Below are positions 35,899 through 46,202 of a stretch of DNA of 64,000 nucleotides, one piece after another. Each line of letters starts with the position of its first letter. Position 1 is the stretch's first letter. The position numbers and the translations under genes are program-made. The notes beneath the pieces are model-generated. The model did no database searches. It was not told where the DNA came from and was given only the letters and a program-made list of their open reading frames with translations. The DNA comes from an uncultured Pelagibacteraceae bacterium (lineage in GTDB: Bacteria; Pseudomonadota; Alphaproteobacteria; Pelagibacterales; Pelagibacteraceae), in the NCBI GenBank assembly GCA_902635545.1, contig CACPOL010000002.1:1-64000 (forward strand), given 5' to 3'.

Positions 35899-36674
35899 TA
35901 TTCAAAATTCATAAAATTTCTCATCGAATACAGTCCTGGTTTTTTTTTCATCAACCATTTCGCAGCAGATAGTGCACCTTCAGAATATAAAGCTCTATCA
36001 AATGCCTCGTGATTTAAAGAAATTATTTCTTTACCGCTGGAAAATTTTACCTCATGTTCACCTATAATTTCTCCTTTTCTTATTGAATTAAAATTAATTT
36101 TGTTTCCATATGGAAACTTTTTTTTATTTAAAAACTTTTTTCCTATCATGTTATAAAACTCTTTTCTTTTTCCTTGAGCTATACCTTTGCCTAGCATTAG
36201 AGCAGTCCCTGATGGGTAATCTTTCTTGTGTATATGGTGTATTTCATTAATTTTACTTAAAAAATTTTTTCCTAAAGATCTAGATGCAATCTCTGTTAAA
36301 TACATTAGAAGATTGACACCAAGACTCATATTTCCGGCTTTTAGGATTGGAATTTTTTTTGAAAATTTTTTAATTAATTTTTCCTCTTTTTTAGTAAATC
36401 CAGTTGTTCCTATTACTATTCTTTTTTTTAGTTTTGCTGCAATTTTTAACACCTCAAAAGTACATTTTGGAATTGTGAAATCTATTATCAGATCTACTTT
36501 TTTAAATGATTGTTCAGTATTTAAGTCTGGTATTATTCCATTTATTCTTTTTCTTATTTTTTTACTTTCCGTCAAAGAAATTAAATTAAAATTTTTATCA
36601 TATTTTACAGATTTTATAATCTGTTGTCCCATTCTTCCCATACAACCAGTTATTGCTAAATTTATTTTTTTCAT
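35898..36674 (-). CDS. dapB: 4-hydroxy-tetrahydrodipicolinate reductase
   Basis: Lysine/diaminopimelate pathway. 258 aa from the ATG at 36672-36674 (MKKINLAITGCMGRMGQQII); upstream in-frame codons overlap the small membrane gene. NAD(P)-binding GCMGRMGQ, VIDFTIPKCTFEVL, IGTTGFTKKE, and the catalytic EIHHIHKKDYPSGTALMLGK with the His and Lys residues. Start overlaps the stop of the 54-residue membrane gene by one base (TAATG). Confidence 0.97.
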   Translation of the reverse strand: MKKINLAITGCMGRMGQQIIKSVKYDKNFNLISLTESKKIRKRINGIIPDLNTEQSFKKVDLIIDFTIPKCTFEVLKIAAKLKKRIVIGTTGFTKKEEKLIKKFSKKIPILKAGNMSLGVNLLMYLTEIASRSLGKNFLSKINEIHHIHKKDYPSGTALMLGKGIAQGKRKEFYNMIGKKFLNKKKFPYGNKINFNSIRKGEIIGEHEVKFSSGKEIISLNHEAFDRALYSEGALSAAKWLMKKKPGLYSMRNFMNFE

Positions 36675-36838
36675 TAGATAATTTTTAAAAGTATCACAAG
36701 AAACAAGACAATTATACCCCAAATAGAAAGGTTCTTGATGATCTGATTTAATTTAGAATTTGTATGAATAAAACTTGGTAAAACTAATATCAAAACTGCT
36801 ATTAAAGCGATAGCTGGAATAATTTCCTCTAGGCCCAT
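36674..36838 (-). CDS. Small two-helix membrane protein (54 aa) between dnaJ and dapB
   Basis: Encodes MGLEEIIPAIALIAVLILVL..., 54 aa, with two predicted transmembrane segments (about 6-24 and 37-54) separated by a polar loop HTNSKLNQIIKN. It starts three bases after the dnaJ stop and its stop overlaps the dapB ATG (TAATG), spacing that matches real operon genes here. I do not recognise a family; similar tiny membrane proteins are often left unannotated. Function unknown. Confidence 0.72.
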   Translation of the reverse strand: MGLEEIIPAIALIAVLILVLPSFIHTNSKLNQIIKNLSIWGIIVLFLVILLKII

Positions 36839-36841
36839 TGT

Positions 36842-37966
36842 TTAACTTTTCCAAAAGTTTTTAGCTTTTTGGAAAAATTTTTTAATACTTGGATTTGATT
36901 TTTCGTTTTCAATCTCTTTAAATTTTTTAAGAAGTTCTTTTTGTTCTTTGTTTAAATAAATTGGAACTTCTGTTTTTATTTGTACATAAAGATCACCATA
37001 ATCACCCCTGCGCATAAATGGCATTCCTTTTCCTTTAAGTCTAAATTGTTTACCATTTTGTGTTCCATCAGGTATTTTAATTTTTGCTTTACCACCATCA
37101 ATTGTTGGTATTTCAATCGTTGTTCCAAGCGCTGCATCTGTAATAGATATTGGGAATTCAAAAAATAAATTTACGTCTGATCTTTTAAAAAGATCATGTG
37201 CTTCGACATTTATGAATAAATATAAATCTCCACTAACACCTCCTCTTGTACCTGCTTCTCCTTTTCCGGCAAGTCTAATTCTTGTTCCATCGTCCACACC
37301 TTTTGGAATTGTTACAGATATTTTTTTTGAGGTTTGTCTATTTCCTTGGCCATTACAATCCTTACATGGATTAGTTATTTCTTCACCACTACCTGAGCAT
37401 TGAGGACATGTTTGTTGAACTGTAAAAAAACCTTGATTAGAACGTACTCTTCCATTTCCTCCACAATATGTACATCTGTCCGCAGAATACCCTGGCTTAG
37501 AACCATTTCCTTTGCAAGTATTACATATTTCAGAAGTTGAAAATTGAATATTTTGCTTTTTACCAGTGTAAGCTTCTTCTAAAGATATTGATAAATCATA
37601 TCTTAAATCTGAACCTCTATTGTTGGAAGATCTTTTTCTACTTCTTCCCGAACCACCAAAATCACTAAAAAAGTCTTCGAATATGTCTGAGAAATCTGCT
37701 CCACTAAAACCACTAAAACCCCCTCGACCACCACCACCATTCTCGAAAGCAGCATGACCAAAATTATCATAGTTTTGTTTTTTTTCTGTGTCGGAAAGTA
37801 TGCCATAAGCTTCACTGGCTTCTTTAAACTTATCTTCGGCCTTTTTATCACCTGGGTTTTTATCTGGATGATATTTTACGGCTAATTTTCTATAAGCTGA
37901 TTTAATTTCTGCGGCACTTGCATTTTTATTTACACCCAAGACATCATAATAATCTCTTTTAGCCAT
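36842..37966 (-). CDS. dnaJ: Chaperone DnaJ
   Basis: Type I J-protein co-chaperone of DnaK, 374 aa. J domain with HPD (YHPDKNPGD, about 32-40), Gly/Phe-rich linker (about 75-110), zinc-finger domain with four CxxCxGxG units ([32 protein letters not shown]), and C-terminal substrate-binding barrels. It follows dnaK after 34 bases; together with grpE the complete DnaK system is encoded in one run. Confidence 0.98.
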   Translation of the reverse strand: MAKRDYYDVLGVNKNASAAEIKSAYRKLAVKYHPDKNPGDKKAEDKFKEASEAYGILSDTEKKQNYDNFGHAAFENGGGGRGGFSGFSGADFSDIFEDFFSDFGGSGRSRKRSSNNRGSDLRYDLSISLEEAYTGKKQNIQFSTSEICNTCKGNGSKPGYSADRCTYCGGNGRVRSNQGFFTVQQTCPQCSGSGEEITNPCKDCNGQGNRQTSKKISVTIPKGVDDGTRIRLAGKGEAGTRGGVSGDLYLFINVEAHDLFKRSDVNLFFEFPISITDAALGTTIEIPTIDGGKAKIKIPDGTQNGKQFRLKGKGMPFMRRGDYGDLYVQIKTEVPIYLNKEQKELLKKFKEIENEKSNPSIKKFFQKAKNFWKS

Positions 37967-38000
37967 AAGTTACTTTAGACTAATAACAGTAGGTTGGTTC

Positions 38001-39926
38001 TTAAGCGCTTTTCTCTTTATTTTCGTCTTTTACTTCTTCAAAATCCGCATCAACTACATTATCGTCTTTTTTCCCTTCATCATTTTTACCGTCATCTTTA
38101 GATGTATCAGGTTTAGTTTTTTGTTGAGATTTATAAATAGCCTCTCCTAATTTCATAGAATCTTTAACTAAACTCTCAGTTTTTTTCTTTATATCTTCTA
38201 TGTCTTCCCCCTTAAGAGCTTCTTTTAGGCTAGACGATGAGTCTTCAATAGCTTTTTTTTCAGCATCAGAAATTTTTGAACCATGTTCTTTTAGATTTTT
38301 TTCTGTTGAATGAATTAAAGTATCAGCTTGATTTCTCGCATCAACTGACTCTCTTTTCTTTTTATCTGCTTCTTTATTAGCTTCTGCATCTTTAACCATT
38401 TTTTGAATTTCTTCTTCACTTAGACCTCCAGAAGCTTGAATTTGAATTTTCTGTTCTTTACCAGTTCCTTTGTCTTTTGCCGATACATTAACAATACCAT
38501 TTGCGTCAATGTCAAAAGTAACTTCAATTTGTGGCACACCTCTAGGAGCCGGCGCAATTCCAACTAGTTCAAAATTACCAAGCATTTTATTGTCTGTTGC
38601 CATCTCCCTTTCTCCTTGAAGAACTCTAATGGAAACAGCGGGTTGATTATCTTCTGCAGTAGAAAAAACTTGGCTTTTCTTTGTTGGGATGGTTGTATTT
38701 TTTTCAATTAATTTTGTAGAAACACCTCCTAGCGTCTCGATACCCAGTGAAAGAGGAGTAACATCTAAAAGTAATACGTCTTTCACATCACCTTGAAGTA
38801 CACCTGCTTGTATAGCAGCACCCATTGCAACAACCTCATCAGGATTAACACTTTTATTAGGATCTTTGCCAAAAAAGTTTTTTACCTCAGATAGCACTTT
38901 TGGCATTCTTGTCATTCCACCAACCATGACTACTTCATTAATCTCACTAGCTGTAATTCCAGCATCTTTAAGAGCTGTTTTACAAGGTGGGATTGTCTTA
39001 GCAATTAAATCTTCTACTAAAGCTTCTAATTTTGCTCTAGTCATTTTTAAATTAATATGTTTTGGACCGGTTTTATCAGCAGTTATAAAAGGTAAATTAA
39101 TATCTGTTTGTTCAGCAGATGATAATTCAATTTTAGCTTTTTCAGCTGCTTCTTTTAATCTTTGTAAAGCTAATTTGTCTGTTTTAAGATCAATACCATT
39201 ATCTTTTTTAAATTCTGTAACTAAATAATCAACAACTGCGTTATCAAAATCTTCTCCACCTAAGAACGTATCTCCATTTGTAGATTTTACTTCGAATACT
39301 CCATCGCCCAGTTCAAGGATTGAAACATCAAAAGTTCCACCCCCTAAATCATATACGGCAATCTTTTTATTTTGTTTTTTATCCAATCCATATGCTAATG
39401 ATGCAGCAGTTGGTTCATTAATAATTCTCAGAACCTCAAGACCTGCAATTTTCCCAGCATCTTTTGTAGCTTGTCTTTGAGCATCATTAAAATAAGCCGG
39501 AACAGTTATCACAGCTTTTGAAACTTCTTGGCCTAAATATTTTTCTGCTGTTTCTTTCATTTTTTGAAGAATGAATGCAGAGATTTGTGAGGGTGAGAAT
39601 TTTTCTTTTTTTGCCTCTATCCAAGCATCACCTTTATCAGAATTAACAATTTTGAATGGTGCTGCGTCTATATCTTTTTTTACAGTTGGATCTTCAAAGC
39701 TTCTACCTATCAGTCTCTTAACAGCAAAAATAGTATTTTCAGGATTTGTAACTGCTTGTCTTTTAGCAGGTTGTCCAATTAATTTTTCGCCTTCATTATT
39801 AAAAGCTACAACAGAGGGTGTAGTTCTTGCACCTTCAGCATTTTCCAATACTTTAGCTTGGCTACCTTCCATAATAGCTACGCAAGAATTTGTTGTACCT
39901 AAGTCTATTCCAATTATTTTGCTCAT
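38001..39926 (-). CDS. dnaK: Chaperone DnaK (Hsp70)
   Basis: 641 aa. ATPase domain beginning [17 protein letters not shown], with [31 protein letters not shown]-type phosphate loop and [10 protein letters not shown]; substrate-binding domain from [14 protein letters not shown]; and an acidic disordered C-terminal tail ([14 protein letters not shown]). Highly conserved throughout. A possible promoter lies upstream at 39945-39972. Confidence 0.98.
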   Translation of the reverse strand: MSKIIGIDLGTTNSCVAIMEGSQAKVLENAEGARTTPSVVAFNNEGEKLIGQPAKRQAVTNPENTIFAVKRLIGRSFEDPTVKKDIDAAPFKIVNSDKGDAWIEAKKEKFSPSQISAFILQKMKETAEKYLGQEVSKAVITVPAYFNDAQRQATKDAGKIAGLEVLRIINEPTAASLAYGLDKKQNKKIAVYDLGGGTFDVSILELGDGVFEVKSTNGDTFLGGEDFDNAVVDYLVTEFKKDNGIDLKTDKLALQRLKEAAEKAKIELSSAEQTDINLPFITADKTGPKHINLKMTRAKLEALVEDLIAKTIPPCKTALKDAGITASEINEVVMVGGMTRMPKVLSEVKNFFGKDPNKSVNPDEVVAMGAAIQAGVLQGDVKDVLLLDVTPLSLGIETLGGVSTKLIEKNTTIPTKKSQVFSTAEDNQPAVSIRVLQGEREMATDNKMLGNFELVGIAPAPRGVPQIEVTFDIDANGIVNVSAKDKGTGKEQKIQIQASGGLSEEEIQKMVKDAEANKEADKKKRESVDARNQADTLIHSTEKNLKEHGSKISDAEKKAIEDSSSSLKEALKGEDIEDIKKKTESLVKDSMKLGEAIYKSQQKTKPDTSKDDGKNDEGKKDDNVVDADFEEVKDENKEKSA

Positions 39927-39944
39927 TTTTTAAATACCTACTTT

Positions 39945-39972
39945 CATATATGTGTTAATTTAAATTGTACAA
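39945..39972 (-). promoter_or_regulatory. Possible promoter of dnaK
   Basis: Reading the minus strand, TTGTAC (39972-39967) and TATATG (39950-39945) are separated by 16 bases, within the 59-base gap between grpE and dnaK. No CIRCE inverted repeat and no clear sigma-32 -10 box were seen. Weak match. Confidence 0.3.
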
Positions 39973-39985
39973 GTCACTATAAATA

Positions 39986-40615
39986 TTATTTATCATCAAT
40001 TTTTTCTTTATTTTCATTGGTTTTTTTGCTGTCCGTTTCACTTTTTTTTGAAACTGCAACCAACGCAGGTCTTAAAAGTCTTTCTTTTATCATAAAGCCT
40101 TTTTGAATTTCTTGAACGATAGTACCCGGTTCTTTTTGGTCATCCTCTATCTCCATCATAGCTTGATGAATATTAGGATCTAATTTTTTATTTATAGATT
40201 CTATCGGATTAATATTATTTTTAGAAAAGATTGAGATTAAATCTTTATTTATTATACTTAAATGGTCTAATATTTTTTTTAATGCTTCAGAATTTTTTAA
40301 AGTTTCATCATTCTCCATAACCTGCTTTGATCTTTCTAAGTTATCAATTAAATTTAACGCTTCTTTGGCAAACGTATACCCACCATATTCAAAAGCATCC
40401 TCTTTTTCTTTTTGAAACCTTCTTCTTTGATTTTCCATTTCAGCGAAGGTTCTAGTAATTTTATCTTCTAAGTTTTTAATTTTATCTTCTAGAGAAATCT
40501 CTTTTTCTTGTTTACTTTTATTTTCAACATCATTACCTGAATTTTCTTCAGAATAATTTTCATTTTCTAAAGATTTATCCTTATTTTCTTCGTTTAAATT
40601 TTGTTCTTTTTCCAT
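39986..40615 (-). CDS. grpE: Nucleotide exchange factor GrpE
   Basis: Releases ADP from DnaK. About 209 aa from the ATG at 40613-40615 (MEKEQNLNEENKDKS); an upstream in-frame extension reaches into the rdgB region and is unlikely. Acidic N-terminal region, long coiled-coil helix (EDKITRTFAEMENQRRRFQ), and a C-terminal beta domain with IQKGFMIKERLLRPALVAVSK, the family signature. It is divergent from rdgB with only 35 bases between starts. No hrcA is adjacent. Confidence 0.96.
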   Translation of the reverse strand: MEKEQNLNEENKDKSLENENYSEENSGNDVENKSKQEKEISLEDKIKNLEDKITRTFAEMENQRRRFQKEKEDAFEYGGYTFAKEALNLIDNLERSKQVMENDETLKNSEALKKILDHLSIINKDLISIFSKNNINPIESINKKLDPNIHQAMMEIEDDQKEPGTIVQEIQKGFMIKERLLRPALVAVSKKSETDSKKTNENKEKIDDK

Positions 40616-40650
40616 ACATGATATATGGTATGAATTTTCATTATTTCTAG

Positions 40651-41253
40651 ATGTCAAATAAAATAATTACAAAAATAATTGTTGGTACTAATAACCAAGG
40701 AAAACTCAAGGAAATTAAGGATTTACTCCCTAAAGAAATAATTGTTTTTTCACCAAATGATTTCAAATTTAAAAGTCCAAAAGAAGATGGAAAGACTTTC
40801 GAGGAAAATTCTTTAATTAAAGCAAAATTTTTTTCACAAAAAGCTAAGATGATTTGTTTGGCAGATGACTCAGGTTTAGAAATTGATATTCTTAACAACG
40901 ATCCAGGTATTTACTCTGCAAGATGGGGAGGAAAAAATAGTGATTTTAAAAAAGCGATAAAAAAGGTTTTCCATAAACTTGATCAAAAGGATCCCAAGTG
41001 GAAAAAAAAAAAAATTAAAGCACAATTTGTCTGTGCGTTAACAATTTATTGGAATCATAAAAAAAATATTACAGTTACTGGAAAAATAAAAGGTTTTATT
41101 TCACCTAAGCCAAAAGGAAGAAATGGTTTTGGATATGATCCAATTTTTATACCAATAGGTTACAAAAAAACATTTAGCCAGATGAAACCAATTAAAAAAT
41201 ATAAAATAGATCATCGTTTTAAAGCTTTTAAAAAAATTAAAAAATTTTTTTAA
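40651..41253 (+). CDS. rdgB: dITP/XTP pyrophosphatase RdgB (Ham1)
   Basis: Removes non-canonical purine nucleotides. 200 aa. IIVGTNNQGKLKEIKDLLP (substrate loop), FEENSLIKAKFFSQ, LADDSGLEID with the catalytic Asp (about 70-79), GIYSARWGG, NGFGYDPIFIP and the terminal DHRFKAFKKI. The 3' end overlaps the convergent LpoA-like gene by 17 bases. Confidence 0.96.
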   Translation: MSNKIITKIIVGTNNQGKLKEIKDLLPKEIIVFSPNDFKFKSPKEDGKTFEENSLIKAKFFSQKAKMICLADDSGLEIDILNNDPGIYSARWGGKNSDFKKAIKKVFHKLDQKDPKWKKKKIKAQFVCALTIYWNHKKNITVTGKIKGFISPKPKGRNGFGYDPIFIPIGYKKTFSQMKPIKKYKIDHRFKAFKKIKKFF

Positions 41254-42388
41254 ATTCAGAATTTTCTACTTTATAAAAATTTAAAACATGGTCTATCTTA
41301 TTATCTTTGATTTCAAAAATTCCTATCTTACCTTTAAATTTATTTTTCTTAATGAATAATTTTTCATTAACTTCTAAATTATTTTGTAATACTAGGTAAT
41401 ACACAAGTCCTACTAAGTCAAAGCTTAGAAAAGAAAGTTGATTTGGATAATGATTAAATTTTTCAAAATATTCTTTTTTAAATTCTTCATAATTTTTTTT
41501 ATTTACCGATGGAAAGTACATTGGTTGAGAACTTGTTTCCTTTAAAAGGGACTCATCAAACCATTGGTTCAAAGTTATAAAATATTTTTTTTTTGGTAAT
41601 ATATCGGTATATAAAAGTGAAGTTGTAACACTTTTTAAACTTTCCTCAAAATCTGCAATAATTAATGAGTCAAAAGAAACTGATCCAAGAGTATCTCTTT
41701 TTTTTAACTTCTCAATTAATCTCTCCTTATTTTTCTCATCTGACTTTTCTAATCTAGTAATTTCATCAATTAAATTTTGTTTTCTTCTTTTATAATTTGT
41801 TATTTTTTCAATTTGTTTTGTAAGTTTTGTAGGTTCAGAATCATAAATGTAATTTTTGAATATTCTAATTTTTGAATCTTTAATTCCTTTTCTTATTTCA
41901 TTTTTATAATCAACGTTAGGAGTAAGAAATATAGTTTTTTTAATTTCTTTTTGATTTATAAATTTCTTGATTGCTAATAATTGGGAACTTGCATTTATTC
42001 CTGTGCTAATAACATTCTTAGAATTATTATGAATTTTATTGGTTAATGATAAAAATTTAATATTAGTTAATTTATCTAATTTCCTCAAATTTTTTTGGAA
42101 TACGGGTCCAATAACAATTTTTACACCTAATTCTTCAAGTTCTAAGGCGCTAGTTAATGTTTTGTCTGGATCAGAATTGGTGTCTTTAGGAATTATCTCA
42201 ATTGATTTATCATTAATTTTATTTACTGCTAGTCGTGTAGCTTTAGTTATTGATTGACCTATAACACTATCTTTTCCTGTTAAAGGAACTAGTAAACCAA
42301 TCTTTATTTTTTCAGTTGCTAATAAGATTTGTAAATTAAACAATAATATTAATGGAACAATTGAGATAATTTTAAAAATTTTAATCAT
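41237..42388 (-). CDS. Periplasmic-binding-protein-like lipoprotein-pathway protein, LpoA-type penicillin-binding protein activator candidate
   Basis: 383 aa with a signal peptide (MIKIFKIISIVPLILLFNLQILLA) and a type I periplasmic binding fold: KIGLLVPLTGKDSVIGQSITKATRLAVNKI, VKIVIGPVFQKNLRKL, and a C-terminal half with LSFLSFDLVGLVYYL. No lipobox Cys is visible. It is divergent from rsmI, the same pairing as lpoA-rsmI in E. coli, which supports an LpoA-like role in activating peptidoglycan synthases. An ABC-transporter solute-binding role is the alternative; no transporter genes are adjacent. Confidence 0.65.
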   Translation of the reverse strand: MIKIFKIISIVPLILLFNLQILLATEKIKIGLLVPLTGKDSVIGQSITKATRLAVNKINDKSIEIIPKDTNSDPDKTLTSALELEELGVKIVIGPVFQKNLRKLDKLTNIKFLSLTNKIHNNSKNVISTGINASSQLLAIKKFINQKEIKKTIFLTPNVDYKNEIRKGIKDSKIRIFKNYIYDSEPTKLTKQIEKITNYKRRKQNLIDEITRLEKSDEKNKERLIEKLKKRDTLGSVSFDSLIIADFEESLKSVTTSLLYTDILPKKKYFITLNQWFDESLLKETSSQPMYFPSVNKKNYEEFKKEYFEKFNHYPNQLSFLSFDLVGLVYYLVLQNNLEVNEKLFIKKNKFKGKIGIFEIKDNKIDHVLNFYKVENSEFKKIF

Positions 42389-42420
42389 TTTGATGATATG
42401 ATTATAACGATTAAATATTC

Positions 42421-43284
42421 ATGATTCTACACTCTGACGAAAAAAAAGATAAAATAAAAAAAGGATTGTATGTAATTTCAACTCCGATAGGTAATTTACA
42501 AGATATAACTTTTAGGGCACTAGATGTTCTTAGAAATTCTGATTATATACTTTGTGAAGATACAAGAGTATCGAGAAACTTATTTGATAAATACCATATA
42601 AAATCAAAACTAATTTCCTATCATAAATTTAACGAAAGAAAAAATTTAGTAAAAATAATTGAAATATTAAAATCCAGTTTTATCGTTTCACTCGTTTCAG
42701 ATGCTGGAACGCCTTGTATTTCAGACCCTGGTGCTATTCTTGTCAAAGAATGTTTGTCAGAAAATATTAATATATATCCTGTGCCAGGACCGTCAGCTAT
42801 TTCAGCAGCTGTCTCAATTAGTGGTTTTAGTGAAAAATATTTTTTTTATGGTTTTTTTCCTGATAAAAAAAATCAAATAAAAAAAGATTTTGAAAAACTT
42901 AAAAATTTTGAGGGCTCAATAGTATTTTTTATTTCACCGAGAAAATTTAATAAGTCAGTTGAAGAATTAAAGAAGTATTTTTCTGGTAGAGACATTTTAA
43001 TTTGTAGAGAGATGACAAAATTTTATGAGGAGTACATTCGAACTAATATTGATAAGCTTTTGCCTTTTGCCACTGAAATAAAGGGTGAGTTAACATTGGT
43101 GATTTCAGAAAATATAAAAAATAAAAAAAAATCGCTATCATTAAAAGAATCAGATAAAAAAAGCATTAAAAAGATGATTAAAAAATTGAGTGTAAAAGAT
43201 ATTGTTGATCTTATAGTTTTGAAAAGCGATGTTCCAAAAAAACTTATTTACGATTATTGTTTAAAATTGAAAAATGAAAAATAA
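42421..43284 (+). CDS. rsmI: 16S rRNA 2'-O-ribose C1402 methyltransferase RsmI
   Basis: 287 aa tetrapyrrole-methylase-fold enzyme. GLYVISTPIGNLQDITFRAL is the signature start; CEDTRVSRNLFDKY, VSDAGTPCISDPGA (SAM-binding loop), VPGPSAISAAVSISGF and ICREMTKFYEEYIR follow in order. The C-terminus overlaps the BON lipoprotein gene by 11 bases. Confidence 0.97.
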   Translation: MILHSDEKKDKIKKGLYVISTPIGNLQDITFRALDVLRNSDYILCEDTRVSRNLFDKYHIKSKLISYHKFNERKNLVKIIEILKSSFIVSLVSDAGTPCISDPGAILVKECLSENINIYPVPGPSAISAAVSISGFSEKYFFYGFFPDKKNQIKKDFEKLKNFEGSIVFFISPRKFNKSVEELKKYFSGRDILICREMTKFYEEYIRTNIDKLLPFATEIKGELTLVISENIKNKKKSLSLKESDKKSIKKMIKKLSVKDIVDLIVLKSDVPKKLIYDYCLKLKNEK

Positions 43285-43867
43285 AATATTTATAACTATA
43301 TCCATTTGCATATTTTTGTCAGGATGTGTTGGGACTGGTTCAAAAGGATTTTTTGGAACAGGAGTTAGTGTTGCTCTTGATCCAAGATCTGTTGGAACAC
43401 AGATTGACGATTCAATAATGCAAAAAAATCTTGCAGCTAGAATATTAGTTAGAGATAAAGGATATTTTTTAAAAGTTAAAACTAAAGTTATTGATGGTAG
43501 AATATTTTTAACTGGTAAAGTGGATAACCCAGAAGAAAAACTTCAGTTAACTAAATTAGCATGGGAAACCCAGGGAGTTAGATCAGTTAAGAACGATATA
43601 AAAATAAAAGAGGACTTTAACTTTAAACAATCAGCTAAGGATTTACTGATCACTTCACAATTAAGGGCAGCATTGATTATGAATAAGAATATTAAAGCAA
43701 CAAATTACCAGATTGATACATATAGAAAGAAAATTTTTATTTATGGTATTGCTCTTGACGATAAAGAAAGAGATAAGGTAATTGCTGAGGCCAAACAAAT
43801 TTTAGATGTAGAAAAAGTTATAGCAAGTATTTTGCTAGTTGAAGATTTAAGAATTCAAAAAAATTAA
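43274..43867 (+). CDS. BON-domain lipoprotein, DolP/YraP-like
   Basis: 197 aa lipoprotein: signal peptide with lipobox FLSGC (Cys about 15) followed by two BON domains (about 45-115 and 120-190; VDGRIFLTGKVDNPEEKLQLTKL, and YQIDTYRKKIFIYGIALDDKE). In E. coli DolP (YraP) is an outer-membrane lipoprotein binding anionic lipid at division sites and is encoded near rsmI-lpoA, the same neighbourhood as here, but yraN and diaA are absent between. Stop interlocks with maeB through TTAA (43864-43867). Confidence 0.88.
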   Translation: MKNKIFITISICIFLSGCVGTGSKGFFGTGVSVALDPRSVGTQIDDSIMQKNLAARILVRDKGYFLKVKTKVIDGRIFLTGKVDNPEEKLQLTKLAWETQGVRSVKNDIKIKEDFNFKQSAKDLLITSQLRAALIMNKNIKATNYQIDTYRKKIFIYGIALDDKERDKVIAEAKQILDVEKVIASILLVEDLRIQKN

Positions 43868-46152
43868 TTTTTTTTATTATAACTTATAACGCTAGCCGAG
43901 TAAGCTGCAATGGATGCTAAATTTAAAATATCTGATGTAGAAGATCTTAATGGTGCAATTTCAATTGGTTGTCCAAGCCCAACTAAAAGTGGACCAATAA
44001 CTTTAGCTCCACCTAGTTCGCGCATCATTTTATATGAAATTGCTGCACTATGTTGACCTGGCATGATTAATATATTTGAATTTCCAACTATCTCTGAAAA
44101 TGGATATAGTTCTTTATATTCATTGTTTAATGCAACATCAGGCTGCATGTCCCCATCAAACTTGAAATCAACCTCTTTTTCTCTCAAAATTTCAACTGCT
44201 CTTCTAATATGTTTTGTTCTACTAGTTAAAGGTTGTCCAAAAGTAGAATGAGACACAAATGCAACTTTTGGATCAAAACCAAAAAGTCTTACAACTCTAG
44301 CAGATGATATAGCTATTTCAGCTAATTGTTCTGATGTTGGATATTCATGCACACTGGTATCACCAACAAATACAGTTTTTCCTTTATTTACAATCATATT
44401 AAGCCCAAACATAATTTCACCTGGTCTAGCTTCAATTACTTTTGAAATTTTTTCTAGCGACGCTCCATACCTTCTAGTATTACCCGTAACAGCTCCATCA
44501 GCATCTCCGCATGAGACCATGCAAGATGCCCATATAACTCTATCGTTTCTTACCATTCTATCACAGTCTCTTTCTAATAAACCCTGTTCTCTTTGCATTT
44601 TTTTAAATAAGAAATTTACATAGTTTTCTCTTTTTTGTTTGTCAGTAGAATTAGTAATTTCAATGTCAAAATTTTCACTATATCCAATTTCTTTTAATTT
44701 TTTTTTAATGGTATCTTTTTTCGCTACTAGAACTGGTATCCCTAAACCACTATTTTTAAAAGCTATTGCAGCTTTAAGAGTATTTTCATCTTCGCCATCT
44801 GCAAAAACAATTTTCTTTGGGTTTTTTTTAATTTGATTATTGATTCCTTGCATGATTGTTACAGAGGGATCTAATCTTTGTTTAAGTTGTTCTTTATAAA
44901 GTTCAAAGTCTTTTATTTCTTTTCTAGCAACTCCACTTTTCATAGCAGCCCCAGCTACTGCTGCAGGAATCACACTTATCAATCTTGGGTCAAAAGTAGA
45001 AGGTATAATATATTCTTTTCCATAATGAGGTCTTTCACCTCCCATAGCTGCAACTACTTCATCTGGCACATATTCTCTTGCTAATGCAGCAATAGCATGA
45101 GCAGCTGCAACCTTCATTTCTTCATTTATTGTTTTTGCTCTAACATCTAATGCACCTCTAAATATATATGGGAAACCAATCAAGTTATTCACTTGGTTTG
45201 GATAGTCAGATCTACCAGTAGCAATTATTGCATCTTCACGAACTTCCATAACTTCTTCAGGAGTAATTTCAGGATCAGGGTTTGCACATGCAAAAATTAT
45301 AGGGTCTTTTGCCATTTTTTTTACCATATTCTTTGACAATGTACCTTTAGCTGATAACCCCAAAAATACATCTGCATTTTCAATTGCATCATTTAAAGTT
45401 CTATTTTTTGTTTCTATTGCATGTTCAGCTTTCCACTTATTTAATTCTTCCCTACCTTTATAAATTACTCCTTTTCTATCAACCATAGTAATGTTTTTTT
45501 GTGAAACACCACTTTTTTTAAATAAGTTTGTACAAGCCATTGCTGACGCTCCAGCACCATTAACTACTACTTTTATATCTTTTATAGATTTATTATTAAT
45601 ATCTAATGCATTGATTAATGCTGCGGTCGTAATAATTGCAGTACCATGTTGATCATCATGAAAAACTGGGATATCTAAAATTTTTTTTAGTTTTTCTTCA
45701 ATGATAAAACAATCTGGGGCTGCGATGTCTTCTAAATTAATTCCACCAAAACTAGGTGCAAAGTTTTTAATACTATTTATTATTTCATCTGCATTGGAAG
45801 AGTTAATCTCTAAGTCTATCGAGTCTATATCTGCAAATCTCTTAAATAAAACAGCTTTACCTTCCATCACTGGTTTAGAAGCTAAAGCCCCTAAATTTCC
45901 CATTCCTAAAATTGCGGAACCATTACTAATTACTGCAACTAAATTTCCTTTCGTGGTATAATCATATGCAAGTTCAGGGTTTTTTGAGATTGCTCTAACT
46001 GGTGCTGCAACACCTGGTGAATATGCCAGGGCTAAATCTCTTTTCGAAGTCATTGGTTTTGATGAATTGATCTCAATCTTGCCTGATTTATTACTATTAT
46101 GATAATCTAAGGCTTCTTTATCTGTGTAATGATCAATTTTTGTTTTTTTCAT
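43864..46152 (-). CDS. maeB: NADP-dependent malic enzyme with C-terminal phosphotransacetylase-like domain
   Basis: 762 aa fusion. Residues 1-425 are malic enzyme (DLALAYSPGVAAPVRAI, VISNGSAILGMGNLGALASKPVMEGK, the NADP fold VVNGAGASAMACTNLF). Residues about 430-762 are a phosphate acetyl/butyryltransferase-like domain (IVFADGEDENTLKAAIA, FVGDTSVHEYPTSEQLAEIA, PGQHSAAISYKMM). In proteobacteria this C-terminal domain is regulatory (acetyl-CoA sensing) and lacks PTA activity. It links the TCA cycle to pyruvate. Normal length. Confidence 0.97.
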   Translation of the reverse strand: MKKTKIDHYTDKEALDYHNSNKSGKIEINSSKPMTSKRDLALAYSPGVAAPVRAISKNPELAYDYTTKGNLVAVISNGSAILGMGNLGALASKPVMEGKAVLFKRFADIDSIDLEINSSNADEIINSIKNFAPSFGGINLEDIAAPDCFIIEEKLKKILDIPVFHDDQHGTAIITTAALINALDINNKSIKDIKVVVNGAGASAMACTNLFKKSGVSQKNITMVDRKGVIYKGREELNKWKAEHAIETKNRTLNDAIENADVFLGLSAKGTLSKNMVKKMAKDPIIFACANPDPEITPEEVMEVREDAIIATGRSDYPNQVNNLIGFPYIFRGALDVRAKTINEEMKVAAAHAIAALAREYVPDEVVAAMGGERPHYGKEYIIPSTFDPRLISVIPAAVAGAAMKSGVARKEIKDFELYKEQLKQRLDPSVTIMQGINNQIKKNPKKIVFADGEDENTLKAAIAFKNSGLGIPVLVAKKDTIKKKLKEIGYSENFDIEITNSTDKQKRENYVNFLFKKMQREQGLLERDCDRMVRNDRVIWASCMVSCGDADGAVTGNTRRYGASLEKISKVIEARPGEIMFGLNMIVNKGKTVFVGDTSVHEYPTSEQLAEIAISSARVVRLFGFDPKVAFVSHSTFGQPLTSRTKHIRRAVEILREKEVDFKFDGDMQPDVALNNEYKELYPFSEIVGNSNILIMPGQHSAAISYKMMRELGGAKVIGPLLVGLGQPIEIAPLRSSTSDILNLASIAAYSASVISYNKKN

Positions 46153-46202
46153 TTATGATAATTAGCTATACAAATGGAGCAAATTTAAGACTAATATGAT
46201 TT

